Shown here: piece by piece, positions 35,401-50,400 of the stretch
Layout: each line of letters opens with the position of its first letter
How positions within the stretch are numbered: the stretch's first letter is position 1
Assembly: GCF_030867095.1 (NCBI RefSeq)
Contig: NC_081835.1
Location: 21,770,501 to 21,834,500 of the forward strand
Length of the DNA stretch: 64,000 bases
From: Alligator mississippiensis
Lineage: Eukaryota; Chordata; Crocodylia; Alligatoridae
Direction of reading: 5' to 3'
Position numbers and translations under genes: made by a program
The notes under the pieces: generated by a model
The model's database searches: none
Told to the model about the DNA's origin: nothing
The model's input: only the letters and a program-made list of their open reading frames with translations

Positions 35401-38400
35401 GTGTAGTTAGTCGAAGCTTTCCCCCCACCCCTTCATTTAATAATTTAAAGTGTGACAGACAAGCCAACTTGCAGGGAAAGAACGTGAGCTAGGTAGGTAT
35501 TTTAATAGCATTCTTTCAAATGCACACTGATGTATTTTTTACTTTTCTGCTGCCCCATCTGTTCCTCCAACCCTTCACCCACTCAAATACCATGTTATTT
35601 AGCAGGGAAGCATTAGAAGTCAGCAGTCAAACCTGTTTTCTCAATTTGCTTTGAACCACATTCTGCTATTATCTAATTGTTAACAGGTAAAGTAACAAAT
35701 TTCTATCTTACTATCTAGATGTATGGCATGTCTTACTCTGTGCAGCTTTTTGCCCTATCCACAGGAATGTGTTAAGTACACAGTCTAGCAATTAATGCCT
35801 TCCTTTTGTGCAGTGTGTGTTACCTTCATTATGCTTACAGACTTTTCACTAAAATAAACTCAGTATAGTAAAAACTCTGTTAATCAAATATGCCAGTTAT
35901 CTGAGAGTTATACTTAGCCATAGTTGCAGGATGGGCAAGATATTCAGCGGTAGTCATGATACGGCACGAGCACAACGTGATCACAACGGCGGATATTTAC
36001 AATTGAGACTTGCTAGCGACACCGCTCGGCAGCATCCTGAAGCCTCCCTAAACAACAGATCTATGAGAAGCACACAGCAAGATGCCTCATGGCAAGATGT
36101 ATTGCCGCCTATGACAGATGCCGGTTAACAGAGCATTCCGGATGGTATGGTAAAGTGCCAGATAACACAGCTTTTACTGTACAGTAAAAATGTTTTCACT
36201 AAATGTTTCTGTGGAGATATGTCATTACTGTGGCTTTCCTAGAAATAATAAAGCAACTCGCAAATGCATGTACACTTCTGTCATACACGTGCACATATAT
36301 TGTTTGGCTCAATCGCTACTAATTTTTATGGATAAATCTGGGTTTCTTTACCATTTTAATTTGATTACATTCCCAAAACAAAATTATGTCCTGTTAAGGA
36401 AACCCTAGCTTAAGGAAGATGTTTATAATCGTCCGTAAATCAAATCCACGGGCAGTTTCTGTAGCTCGCCAGTATTGTTAACTCTTCTGCACTAAGTAGA
36501 TAATTCTGCACTGACAAGGTCACCCACCAGTGATGGAAAGGCCATCGTATCAAGGAATGGTTCTGATGTGCTGAGAAAAAATAATTCACATTTTTGCTTT
36601 CTGTGGAATTATCTTTCCCACAGACATGCCATCTTCATCTGTGTTCAGGGATATTAATTAACCATATGAAGGTAAGTTTTCTTAGATACTGAGTTGCCTG
36701 ATAGCTAGGCAAGGAAAGGAGCTGAAGGTGAATGTACAGGAAAAAGGTAAGGTCAAAAAGGTAAAATGGAAGAGAAATGCATAGAAAGGACAGAATTGAG
36801 AACAGTGAGAAAGAATAGGGACATGTCTGACATTAATCCCTATGAAATCATACTACTTTAAAATGCTCTTTCCAAATTCAGCTCGTATCCTACCTGGCGT
36901 AATTCTGACAGTCCTTTGAGGATTGCCTGTTGCCGGTCTTTGTTTTTCACAACTTCAGGATTAAGAAGTGGATCTCTCACGTGATCAGAGCTAAAAATCT
37001 GTCGTGGTGTATGGTAAGAATCTAAATGTAATCATAAGTTAATATATTAAGCATAATATAAATAATGTACTGATGTTTTTCCTTGAGTAAACTCTATAGT
37101 TTGTAAAAATACATTTTCTTTCGTTGTCAGTTTTTTCACCTCTAAAATTATTTTGTAAGTCAAATCATGTATAGGTTCCTGAAATAACCAATATAGTATT
37201 ACGGGTGTTTTGTCAAAAAATATTGCTTGTAAAAAGTGACAAAAAGCTAACTTTGTTATTTCCTTTTTATGTTTTCATAGCTGATCAAGCTTTTTGTATA
37301 ATGCTTTGCTGTAACAAGGTTACTTCAACGAAGGCTTTTATAAGAACAAATGTCAGACTTCAGCGCACTGTTATAGCAGCTAATCACAAGAGGCTGCTTA
37401 CAGACATAAAAAAACCTAACAAACTGCATTTCACTTTAAACTTGGTGCACCCCCGCGCTAAGCCCAGCGCATGCCCAGAAGAGACACTGTTTTAGTTGAA
37501 CTCAGCTCTCCCAATGTCTGTGTAGATCAAATTGACTGAATCAGGTTTAGATAAAAAGTGCCAAAAAGCCCTAATGAAGAGCATGATCTATGCAGACTGT
37601 AGAGCTGGGTTGAGCTAATGTGCTGCTGCTTCTGGTAAAGTGTTTTTGTTTTTTTTCATGTCTGTCAGCAGCCAGAATTCCTAAACTAAATCATGATGGT
37701 GTTTCCTCTCATAAGAACGTAAAAATTGCCATTTACTTCATCAGACAATAGGTCTATCTTCTCCAGTATCTTGGGTCACATGAGGGCACAGGGTGGATGC
37801 TGAAATGGAGAGCAAACAGGGTATGTTTTTCCCTCACTGTTCCTCTCTCTCTCTTGCAGCTCCCAACATTTAAGATCTAGCAAAGTTCTAATTCACAGGC
37901 TGTACCCCTAACTCTCCTGCTCAATAGCTACTGAAGCCCTTTTCCTCCAAGAATCTCTCCAATCCCTTTTTGAATCTAGCTAAACTGTCAGCTTCCACAA
38001 CATCTGGTGGTGATGAGTTCCACATGAATTACATGCTGGGCACCTCTACATGAGACATTTACTGTTCAGTTGCCTAATTAACTGAGCAATAAACGTCTCC
38101 ACATCTACATGTGTGTGCATTAGGGCACATGAAACTAATAAACTCTGCAGAAGGGTAGTAGTTATGAATACAAGTATAGTCGGACCCCGAGTTACGCAGG
38201 GGATACGTTCCTGAAAAACACGGTGTAAGTTGAAACCGTGTAATTTGAGGTCAATGGAAAACGGGGATAGGGACCTGGGACCAAGATTTGATAACATTAT
38301 TTCATAATAAAAGGATATTTAAACACAAAATAACAGAATGAATAGCCTTATTAAAATCTTTACTCCCGGCTATGTGCTCATACAGAGGCAAAGCTTTCTT

Positions 38401-41400
38401 TAGCCCTAATTGCCCATTGACAACTGCTCCTTTTGTACTGGTCATTTAATTGATCCAAAGATTAAGGAGTTTCTCAACCTTATCTGAATGAGGAATTCTA
38501 GTCACCAACGACACTCGAATTCACAGGGGTTGTCGTTTTCACACAGTCTCTAATTTTTTGCTCACTTTTTTTAATGGTACACATAATCAATTCACTTAAA
38601 CTGTATTGGCGAACAATCGAAGCAGCACTATTGTCTTCTCTTAATTTATCAAGGATTTCTGTTTTCTGAGCCAGGGGATAGACTTGCATGCTCTTTTGGG
38701 CACAACATCAAAGGCTTTCTTTGACGTCATTTTCACAAATATTCAGGGGTTAACCTAATCAAAAATGATGGACAATCTTGGAGGAGACAAGTGATGCTAA
38801 CGCTATGTAAGCAGACTCCAAACTAACAACCGCTCTACCACAAGCAGTGTAAACGTGAAGCGGGGTATCGTGTAAGTTGAAACATGGTCACGTTATATAA
38901 AGTGTGTATATGTGAATATATGTATATATGTGTAACTCGAAACCGTGTAACTGGAGGTCTGACTGTAAATGCAAATACTACCCTGTTGCAAAGTTTTTTT
39001 CATGTGTAGCAGTGCACATGTAGACACTGACTGGTTGGCTGGGGCACAAGGATGCTTCAGTGTGGGGGCTGCCTGCTGGCTAGGCCCATGCTGAAGCACC
39101 CTTGTGCCCTGCCTAGCCCCTCTGCAGCACACTGAGCCCAATCTAAGCAGCCTCAGGCTGGCAGGCTGACCTCCTGGGCCCCCTGCCAGCCAAGGCTGCT
39201 GTGACCCGGTTCGATGTACTGCGGCCTGGGTGCACATGTAAACTGTGCCTGGGAGCTTCCCAGGAGCAATGAACTGCAGAGCATCTACACGTGCGTGGGG
39301 CAGTTTATTGCTGCGCATTATTGCTGCACATTAATGGCATGTAGTTTTAAACTTACTACCTCCTAGTTTCATTTTATGACTATTGAAATTAAACTAGTTT
39401 TATTAAAAGTGAAACTCCTGTCTTATAAAATGCACATTTCAGTACCATTAAACTGTCGATACTGTGGATCATGTGTTGAAGGTCTAGTCATTGGTGCATC
39501 TGGATCAAGGTAATATACTTCATTTGTTCGAACATAAGGAATAAAATGAGAAGAAGGGGGCCTTTCAGGTTCAGTAACTGGAGATGATTTCCTCTGTTGC
39601 ATATCTGCATTGGTATTTTTCTCTCTTCCGATATTGCCATTATGGACTGGGAAATTAGAAGCATTCATCTGTTTTTGTTGTATTTGGTATAATCTATTTT
39701 TAACTGCTGGTACCGGCGGTGATTCACATCTGTAGAAAACAACTGCTGTTAGACCAAACAGCCACTTCCAAGCAATATGCTTAATTTCTGTAATTTTTTT
39801 AGAATTTCTGAGATTATATTTAATGAATACATCTTTAAACAACATTTAACACTGACTTGTTTCCCCACCCCACTGAACACTGACTTTCTTTCCTACTGAT
39901 CTTTCCGAAAACAGAGGACTCGGTGCATCTTGTTTTCTAAATGACACAGTGCCATCAGAATGAGTCTGCTCTACCGCTCTCATTGTTCCAGGACAGGGTG
40001 AGTGACTTGAAGGAAAAACCCCCTCTGGTCTTTATTTCCACGTACCATAATGGTCAGTCCCTTTGGACCAAAACAATCTTTAAGGCTTGGTCAGTTCTGA
40101 GAGTCCAACCATCGCTGTTCTATCCACTTGCAGCAAAGGTGAGCTCTAGACTAACTAATGTTCTATAATTTTCCTTTTACAGCATATATTTAATAAGTCT
40201 CTCACATTTTGTTACCACTTGAATGATTTCCTTGTCATTCTCTTGGAAAGCTAACGCTAGTTCTATGCAATTCAAATAAACAACTGATATTCTTGAAATC
40301 TATGCTAGTTCTTTAAAGGTTAAAATGCTATTCTAACTATTTTCAGAAGCCATACTCAAAGTTAGATCCAAACAAGTGAGTTACATTAAAAATAAAGGCC
40401 TGCAGACTTCTGCTAAACTGACCACAAAAAAGTGCAGGTCTAGTTCTGAAGAAACTTAATTTACCCTCATTTAGGGATAAGTTGTGTTTTCTGATGGACA
40501 CCTTTTGCTCCCACTCAAGTTTTAAAAACCTATCAAAAATTAAAATGTAGCCATCAGGATTTGATAGGCCATTAGGGTGCTGGAACAGTTTCTTCGCTGA
40601 AGAATCAGATTTGTTTTGCACCAAATAAAACTCTGTGGCTGAGTTAGTGAGTGACTACAGCACAGTTGGCAGTCTATGGTCCATGGACCTAAACGGCTTC
40701 TGGAAGTTTCAGTAGCGAGGCACTCTGCTAGCATTTTGGAGGCACGGGGCTTCTCCCACATGGCAGGAAGCAGTGGTGACAGCACCGCAGAGGGGAGTGG
40801 TGACTAGTTCTGGCTCTGCCTCCAGCAGCAATGGGGAAGGCCAGGTTGGAAGCATCCCGCTCCCAGAGCTAAGCTCCATTAAAGTGCCCCCACCCAAGCT
40901 GCAAAATGTGGCTAACCTCACACTGGACTAGAAGAGAAAAGTTAAATACTTAAAATAGTGTTTCTGGTCTTTCCAATCCCTAGCTTTCAAAAGTCATGAG
41001 TCAAGTGCCAAAAAACTCAAGATTGACTTTAAAACAAAGGATTTTGTTTATAATGTTCTCTTTAGCCAGTTTTTAGTACTGGAAACTCATTGGAACATTT
41101 CAACTTAGAAAACTAGAGAACCTTTATACAACTCCATATTTGACTGATCACCAAACTTTTCTGCTTTCAAATACAGCATAATTTACTGAAGAATAATATT
41201 CTGGACTGTGCCTAGTACAGGTGCATATATCTACGTTTTAAAATAAAAATGTGCTTTTAGTAAAGAAATCTTACGCTAAAAATAATACTCTAATTCCTCT
41301 TTTTTCGTAGTTTTTTTTCTTGTAGTAACTGATACAGAATACAGACCTACCTTTCTTCATGAATGTTTGGAGATGGTTCTTCCTAAAAGATCAAGAAAGT

Positions 41401-44400
41401 AAAAATTTAAACCCCCAAATTTTTATAACATATACTGCATTTTGAAATACAGCTGTCTTCTACAGCAGTGGTTTTCAACCTGTGGTCCATGAACCTCTGG
41501 GGGTCTGCAGACTATGTCTAAGGGGTCCACAAAAGATTACTATGATTAATCAAAAGTATGTGAATGCCCACTCTTACAATTCAAAGGGGTTTTCATCTCC
41601 ATTCAAAATGTTTTAGGGTCCCACACATGAAAAAAGATTGAAAACTACTGTTCTACAGGTCTCCCTGAATTCAGGGAGAAAAGATGCCTGAAAATTGCAT
41701 CCAAAACATGCTCTTATATACATTATAGGCTAAGTTAATTGCTGGTGGAATTTTACTGAAGTCAGCTGAGATCCTGTGCAAAGTTTGGGATTTCATACCT
41801 TTTCATGTTCAGAGGCACCATTTTTTAAAAGCACATTGTGACTGAAGGAGAGACCCCCTGAGGCCATGTCACTCCCTGTCCCTGTTTGATTACCAGGGGA
41901 AGGACTCTGTTAGCCCAGTGACATACACATTATTTCCAATGTAAAAGGGCTTAGAGAAATCAATGGTTTAAAATTTCAAGCAGCAGAATCAGTTTGGCTT
42001 GAGACCATGGAAGTGGAATCCTGTAAGAGAGATGAGGAAGCTGCAGAAGCAGCTAAGGTAATTCCAAAATCTGAATCAATTTTTAAAAGTCTGTAATCAG
42101 TTTTGAAAGTCTGTGTTTCTACAGTATTCATTTTCTGACAGGAAGGTAAATGATCTTAAAAGGTCATTTGACATCTGGAGCCATTTTTCAATGGAAGATC
42201 ATGATGCACAAAGGAGGCTACAAGGCAGTCCACCAACCCTGGAGGTGAGAGGTACCAACAATATTATTCTTTCAAATGTGGGAAGATCTTTTTCTTCAGC
42301 CATAGGCTACATATTTGTTTGAGAAAGGGAAAAGAAGAAAATATATGCTTACGAGCATATATATTGTTGTCATAAACACACTCTCATTAGTCTGCAAGGG
42401 CTTTTTCTAGTTCTTTGTAAAAATCAGTTGTTCAACCCTGCACTCCTTTCCCCACGAACATATGTTGGTGGATGCAGAACAGCAAGCGAGTGAAGTAATT
42501 CTAGCCTGTGGAAGTACAATAGCTATCCAGAGTTAGGCTTTTCTGAAAATAAGATTTCCTCTATATAATCCAGGGGTAGGCAAAATATGGCCCGAGGGCC
42601 AGATGTAGCCTGCTGACTGGATCTGGCCTGAAGCTGCCACTACAGCACTCCACATGGGGCCAAGTCCCTCCCACTGTCACCAGGGCAGCATGCACCACCC
42701 TCCCACAAAACTGGGCCCCAGGCAGCATACATAGCTTCCGGCAGAGCTGTTCCTAGTGCGGCTGCACCTGTCAGGGTGCTGCTCTGCTCCCCTTGCCTCC
42801 CGTGGTAGCTCCTCCTGCTCCTATCCCAGCCCCAGCCCCGGCCCCAGCTGTGCCACTCCAGGCAGGCAGGGAGGAAGCTTCAGCCAGGTGGCTTAGTCCT
42901 CAATGCATGGGGCTCTGGATCCAGTTCTCAGCCACTTTCCACTCGCTCTGCCCACCCACCCGTAGGTTGCTGCTCATCATGCCAGGTGAGCAGAGCAGGT
43001 GGAAGGCAGCCAGGAGCTAGAGCTGTAGCCCTGCATACTGAGGCAGGAGCCACCTGGCTAAAGCTCCCTTATCCCACACTGGCACAGCGGGGGCAGGAGA
43101 AGGAGCTGCCAATGGAGGTGAGAGGAGCAGAGCAGCACCTAGCTGGCTGCAGCCACATCAGGAATATCCCCGCCGGAAACTGTGAGCTGGCTGGGGCAGG
43201 GGCCAGAGCCAGAGCCAGGGCCATGGGTAGGCTGGCGAGTGCAGACAGGAGTATGGTGCAGGCTGCCCTGGGCAGGAGCAGGTGGGGCTCAGCCCCATGC
43301 AGAATCATGGGGACAGGCACAGACCGCATCACCTGGGTGAGCTCTGTTCCACATGTTCCCCTGCCCCCCCCTTGTCACACCTGGGCAGCACCGCCCCCCT
43401 CCTCCCCCCTCCAATACTCTCACAGGGCAGGAGCATGCAGGGAGTGGATTGTGGCTTGGCCTGGGCCCTGGTCCTGCACTCTTGCCACCGTGACCTGGCC
43501 CCATGATCTTGGCCTTGCCCACCCTGCTCCCAAACCTTGCTTCTGGCTCACCTGCAGCACCACAGGGAGTTTTGGTGAGTTGTTGTGGGGTAGAAATGTT
43601 GACCCAACCCACAACAGCTCATCAAAACTCCCTATGTTGTCCTCAGGACCAAATAATTGTACACTCCTGATATAATCAATAAATGAGAACAGAGTTGCAA
43701 GGAACAAAGACACAAAAGAGTGTTGTAGTGATATCAAAGCCCAAGTTAGTGAAATCTCAGTGTAGATCATTAAAGTTCTACTTTACTTTACTGCTGTTCT
43801 TCACTGCAAGCCTTGGATCTGAGTACAAATCCCAACACTGGAGTTGCATCCATGGTTTTCTAGCCCTACACAAATCATATACTCATTGAGCTAAAATGAC
43901 GATGAAAAAATGGTGCTGTCAAACACCAATTTGTTACCTTTCCGACTGTATGTCCCTTGCTCTTCATGTCAGTTTTCTGGTGAGGTGAAGGAGACCTCTC
44001 TGGGGAAGGACCTTTCTTTATACAGAGATTACCTGGGGTATTCCTTTCTACCAACTGAAGCAGCTCCATTTGTCGTCTTACTTTCTTTTCTTCCCTTTGT
44101 CTTTGTAGCCGTTGAGGATATCTCTCTGAGGCTGGAATATATCTTTTTCCAGGTTTGTTTATATTCCAGTCAGGTCTCTTTCCATATTTTCCCATAGGTT
44201 TTGTTTGTTTTTCTTGTCTTGCAAATTGGTCATATTGAGCACTATAATAAGTGCCATTATTCTCTTTTTCTGAAATTTTCTTTTTATCTGGGCACTGCAT
44301 TCCTTTTTGGCACTTCTTGCTATTAAATTTCTCTTTGTATTCTACGGAAATATCTGGAGATGTACCATCCACATTTCTCCTTTCTACATCTGGCTCAATG

Positions 44401-47400
44401 CGTGATTCAGAATTGATATATGCTCTGGAGTTGAAGTCATCTAAAAACAAATGTATCTTTTATTTTTACGTTTTTCAAAGCAGTCTAAATGATATCTTTG
44501 ATTTGTAACTGAACAACAGAATATCAATCTATCAATACTACATTTGGTCATAACTCTAGCTGCTACAATAAGAACATACTTATTCTTTTTGCTGTATCAG
44601 AGTAGATATGGTAGAACGTCAGCTCCCGTGTGGAGCAGACATGATTAATCGAGTCTGCCACAGATCTCTGGCACACCTGAGAACTAAAAGGTAGGTGTAT
44701 AAATACCCTGCATGTCTTGACTGGCTACAATGGGGAGATTTCTTTTTGGCAGAGGACTAACACCCTTAAATGCACCTTTTTGATCTGTAAATAACCCTCT
44801 TTATGACTGCTATAAGCTTACTGACTGTGCATAAAGACAGATGGGCCAGAGGGGAAAAAGAGGAAATAAACAGAGACAACTGCAAGATACGAGGAAATAG
44901 TAAAAGTATATACAGGAGACCCTCGCCATTCACGGGGGATGTGTTCTAGAGATCCTCGCAAATGGGGAAATCCGCAAATACTGTACTGTGTTGTCTACAT
45001 TGAAAACTTGTTTGGGCTTGTAACCCTTTTCCTCAATGATTTTAAGAAGCTGTGGGGGATAATCCCGTGTTGCTTCGTGGTCTGCCTATGCTGATTCCCC
45101 CATCAACTTCACATTATGTAGGCTGTGCCTCTTTTTAAATTTCTTGAACCACCCCTTACTTGCAGAGTGCAGTAACAAAGTGTCATCATGCTGCACAGGG
45201 AGAGCACGTGGGTTGGTGCAGTGCACCGCGAATATTCGAAACTGTAAATCGCAAATCTGCAAATAGTGAAGGTTTCCTGTATGCTGAATGTGAACAAGAA
45301 TCAACAAGTGATGCAAGTATGAAATCGGCTAAAATCCAAATAAGGAAAGGTAGAATTTGAATGGATGGCAGCAAACAAAGGAAAACAACTTGGGTACAGG
45401 GAACTGAAGGCACCACCATGCAGGTGTACAGAAGCCCCCTTGCCTTATGATTGTGCCTGGCCACCAGCACCACCAAATGAGACTATTCATCCCACATGTA
45501 ATGTATCTTGCTACTTTGTTTTGTTTAATCTGTTAATAAATCAATGTTTTCCATTTGACTGGAAAGGTCTGAGGTCTCATTTATTGTTGCCACCCTGGCC
45601 ACCTGTAAGTCAGGTTTAACAGAATTAAATACAGTGACAAGGAAACATAGTCTATGTTTTAAAACACCAGTCAACAACATTTTCTGGCAGTGTGGGGAAT
45701 GGCCCAGCTTGGATCCAAGGCAGGCTGGTGCTGGGACCCAGCCACAGTGCAGCATGGAAAAGCTGCCTGGTGTTTGGCTGCCTAGTCGTGGTGTGGTATG
45801 GCATGAGCAAAACCCCTGCCACTGAATGTCACCAATGCCACAGCTCTGTGGGCTGGGTTCAGCCCATGGGCCAACCCCTGTTTTAAAGCATTGAGACTAA
45901 AACCTAGTCAATGTAAGAAAATCTCCGTGAAATAAAACTACGCTGTCTTGAAAAGTAGGGAAAGTCTATACAGCACAAGGGAGTACCATGCTGAGACGCT
46001 GCAGCCATACCAAGATGCCCCATGGCCTTTCTGCATGCACCAGCTCCTGAAATGGGGCCTGTGTTAGTCCTGTAGTATGTGTGTCAAGACTTGTTGGCAT
46101 GCACACAGAGTGTAGCACCAAAGATGATACTTTGTGTGCTTTGGAAGCTGGTGAGCATGCTCAGCACAAGCACTGCTGTGCGTTTTATTTGACAAACCCA
46201 TGAAGTTCAATTTCTGTCTGGTTAGTTAAATGATGAAGAACAAATTATAACTTTTTATAAAATATTCATTGCACATCTGATTCAAGGTTTGTCAGACCAT
46301 AATAACCATTTTATATGATACTAGCAGTAACTGAAATCCCCAGGCTGGTATCTATTTTCCCCTCTTCTTCCAAAGGGGAGTGATTCTGTTTCAGTGTTTA
46401 AAACTAATTAGAATCTAGTTTTCTCTACATGCTACACTAAAAGCACCCAAAATACTACTTAGTTCTGTAGACTTTCCAAAGCTTTCTACTCCTGCTAGTA
46501 AGCTGAAAACAAGTTTTTAGCTTAAGCTCAAAGTCCTTCCCTATGCTAACTAAATTCCCTGAAATTTCCCAAACACTTCAGTGCAGCAAGTTAATAATCA
46601 TGCACTTATTTTAGATATTTGTTACGATTAGAAACTCCTCACCTTCACTATCAACAGCCGCACATTTCTGGTAAGTATGGTAATTTCTGCCTTAACTACA
46701 ATGCTACAAAATGCAGTCTGCCCTTCATTTTGGTTGTCATTAGTGATGTTAGACGTCTGGGAACAAACTACAAGTGTTGGTAACTTACAGCCCATGGGTC
46801 AGATCCAGCCCATGGAAATGAAGGGCTTTGCCTGTACCCATGCCCAGACCTGCACCAGGACTGGCCAGCAAGGAGCTACACCAGGGCCATGTAGCTGGGA
46901 GCTGGCTTGTGCTGCTGCTGCTTCTCCCAGCCCCCTATTCCCAGCCATGGCATGGGCACAGCTTACAGCTGGTGGGGAGTTGTGCAGGGGCTGGACAGCT
47001 TGCAGCTACATCCACACTATTTCCCACTTGCTCCCCACCTCCCAGCTGCAGCACTGCTTCCCATCAGATGTAGGCAAAGTCCCCTCACCTCTGACACGCT
47101 GCCAAAATCATCAGGACTATATTTAACTGGAGCCAAGGTGTTCCAGCCCACAGCTTGTTTAAAGGTTGCCAGCTGCAGAACTAGAAGGTCTGGGTGTGAT
47201 ACCTGGATACACAAACTACTTTTCTATATATTTTACAACCAGGAATTGTGGAAAGGGTTGCCACTTGTTAGACTCAGTGGCTTTTGGCACTTCTGCTCTC
47301 CAAATCTAAAATCACTGGCAGCAAGTTTGCTAGTATCCATTATTCCTCATTAGAACATAAACTCAGCAAGATACTTTAGCATGTGCTTAAGCATACATGA

Positions 47401-50400
47401 GCAGTGCCACTGAAGTTAATGGGAATACTCACATACTTCGAATTAGGTACGTGCTAATGAATTGGGTTTTGCCTGGCTTACTGATAACCCTAAGTATTGG
47501 CATGTTACAACCAGACCGCTTACTGATAACCCTAAGTATTGGCATGTTACAACCAGACCAATTTGAATTTGCTAGAGACAGAAAATAGATTTTGCTAAAC
47601 CCTTGATGGTACTCAATGGCTGTGTCCCCATGAGCATGCAGTTGCTGTGGGAGGAAAAAAGCAGCAGCACAAATTCATGCCACTACTTTCTGCCCCAGAA
47701 GAGGCCCTGTACACATGGGTTTAGCACAGGGAAAAATGCTCCAAGTTGGGTAAGAGAGGCTGGGGCCAGCACCTGGGCTAGTCCCAGCAGTCTTACCTGG
47801 GGGCCTCCTGGGACTCCAGCGGTGATCTGGATGCGCAGAGCCTGGCCAGCAGCTTGAAGTGTGGCTGTGGCTGGCCAGGCTCTGGTTTCAGGCAGTGCAC
47901 ACTTCTGTCATGTGCAACGCTGTGCTTTTTTGCTGTGTGCTTCTTTTTTTAAACCACAATTTCCCGATATCTAAATTTGGCTCCATGATGCAGTGTGGAG
48001 AACCAAATCACGTTCACGGGGTGTATTTTGTGGTGCTCCAAAATGCACATGCGCACTCATGTGAACGTGGCCAATAAGGCTCACTTTTTATAAGTCTCTG
48101 CATGCCTTCTCTACCTAAGACCCATAATATCTCATCCAAGGTTAGCTCTTCTATTTTAGCTAATAAAGCATATTAGCTTAACAGGAACTATCTTGCCTAA
48201 GTGTTCACTGGTACTCCATGCTGCATAAAGATGATTTGTTTAGCCCCCAACTAAATCATAATTAGACTTTTGGAATTTCATACCTGTCTGCACAGCAGTG
48301 TCTCTCCTAGGGGAGGTTTCTTTTACATTCTGATCCATCTTAGAACTAAAGTCTTCAGAGAAATTATCATGACTGAAATTTGAAAGGTCAGTTTTATAAT
48401 TCACGCATACTGAATCACCTAGAAATAAGAAGCAAATGACTTGATTAAAGAATTTAATATTTAAAACACAGTATCAAATTAACAGTATCACCATGGATTA
48501 GTACTTCTGAACCCAACTCTGCTACCGGCTCAGTTGGACCAATTCCCACTCCATTACCCTCTATGTCTCTTAGGTCTTTTTTAAAATGTCTATCAGTGTC
48601 TTCATTTCTGAAATGTGAATAATATTATTGGCTATTTTGAAGCTTGATTAATATTGTATAAATTTAGGCTGCTGAGATACTTAATTGAAAGAAGCTATAA
48701 CAGGGTAAGTCTTGTTCTGTTTCTAAAGCCAAGGAGCAATGTCTAGACTTACTATTAAAGCAGATTTCTTTTTGCTCAAAAAACCCATCAACTCTCATTC
48801 AAAAACCAAAGGAATGTACAGAAGGAAATATCAAAGTTTGATACTTGCCTCCTGCAAGGTTCTTCTGCAGTTTTGAAATATCATGTCCTTTCTGAGCCAA
48901 GTGTCGAATACGCTGTTCCTGTTTCAGTCTCTGTGCCAGTTCTTGAGCTCTCTGCATTGTCTGATACAGTTTATTTGTTTTAAGAGTCATGATTTCCTAT
49001 TGTAAAAAGGAGGTAAATATATGTGATTGTTCATTCTGCGAACAAAAACAAATAGTGTAGCATAATCTCCTCCTGACATTTACAATTATCCATAATTTTG
49101 GCTACTGGGGGATTTATATTTTTTAACTTTTTCTCCTGAACAGAAAAAAGAAAACTGAATGGTACGAACAGGTACAAAATTTAACCCCAGCCATTATGTA
49201 ATGCTAATAGAGAGCAGTTCAATGCTGGCACCATAGCAGAACGAGGGGCAGAGCTCAGATGCTCAAACATATTTGGGCACCTCACTCTACTTCATGTTAA
49301 TGGGAGTTAGGGCCTAAAGATCTGGTCCCAGGCCCTAGCTTCTTCATTACCATGTTGCCTGAAGGAAAGTAAAGAAGCAAGAATTAGAAAATCATACATC
49401 CTAATTCTACCAGATGGAGACAGTAAAGCATTCCCAAACATACCAGTACCACTTCATATTTTCAAGGCTCAATGGATTGAGGAGGAGAAGACAGGAAAAA
49501 GGAACACCTCTACGGTGCGGGGTTATTCTATCAGCACACTGCAGATTTCAGAGTAGAAAGATGCTAAAGGTAGGGTCCCATCAACGGTTCCTAGTATACA
49601 TTATAGTTTGTCTTTTACGTGCTTTTTACATGGTCTACAAAATACATAAATTGTACTTAAATTCTGATTCCATAAAAGTCAAATTCAACCAAAGCTATCC
49701 AATAAAGGCACATTTCCTGACAGTGCTGTGCCATTAAACAGAAATGCAGTAAGGCAGATCCTCAGTACAGAGGCCATAGTATCTGTAGAGATGGTTTCAA
49801 TTTCCATGCACATTCTGTGTTCTGGGTGGTGTAAAATATACCTAGAGTCCACAACTTCTCCTCCATAAGGGGAAAATAATTCCAGTTAATGTGTGGTTCA
49901 AATCTTTACTTAAATCTTTTAATTTAATTTTGTTCCTTCAACAAGTTTGTCTATAGGGGTATGGATGAAGCCCCAGCACAAACGGAAAATCTGGATCCGC
50001 CAAGACAACAGAAGGTACCACTTAAAACTTTATAAAATGAAGTTTACCTTGAGTGTTGTGAGGTGGGTAAAGGATTTATAACAGTACTAGGCCCCGGGGG
50101 TGGCCGTGACTCCCCCTGGTGGCCACGTAGCTCCTGTCCTACTCTGGCTCCTTGGGTACCCTCCCTTTCCTCTTACCTGCCACACCTTTGATGGAATAAT
50201 TAGATTATGAAAAAGGGGGCTGCCCCATGGTCCCAGAGTGAGCCCTCTTCTATTCTTGGTCCAGTGGGTCTTTCCTAGACCCAGCTGATCTCAGTCCTGC
50301 TCTCACATGTTAAGTGGCGCCTTCCTGGCCCTGTCTGTGCCCCCCCCCAGGTCACCAGTTACCTTACGGGCTATTAATGGCCTCCTACCACTACGGCTGT

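Noticed and set aside
42793..43675. Long overlapping open frames on both strands
   Set aside because: They lie inside a hAT element with an identical 8-bp target duplication. The frames result from GC-rich low-complexity sequence, have no recognisable domain, and exist in several frames at once.
46643..46667. 25-bp CCDC66 microexon candidate with good splice sites on the - strand
   Set aside because: It would shift the frame (25 is not a multiple of three) and meets TGA at once. Exons 48284-48418 and 43938-44440 join in phase without it.
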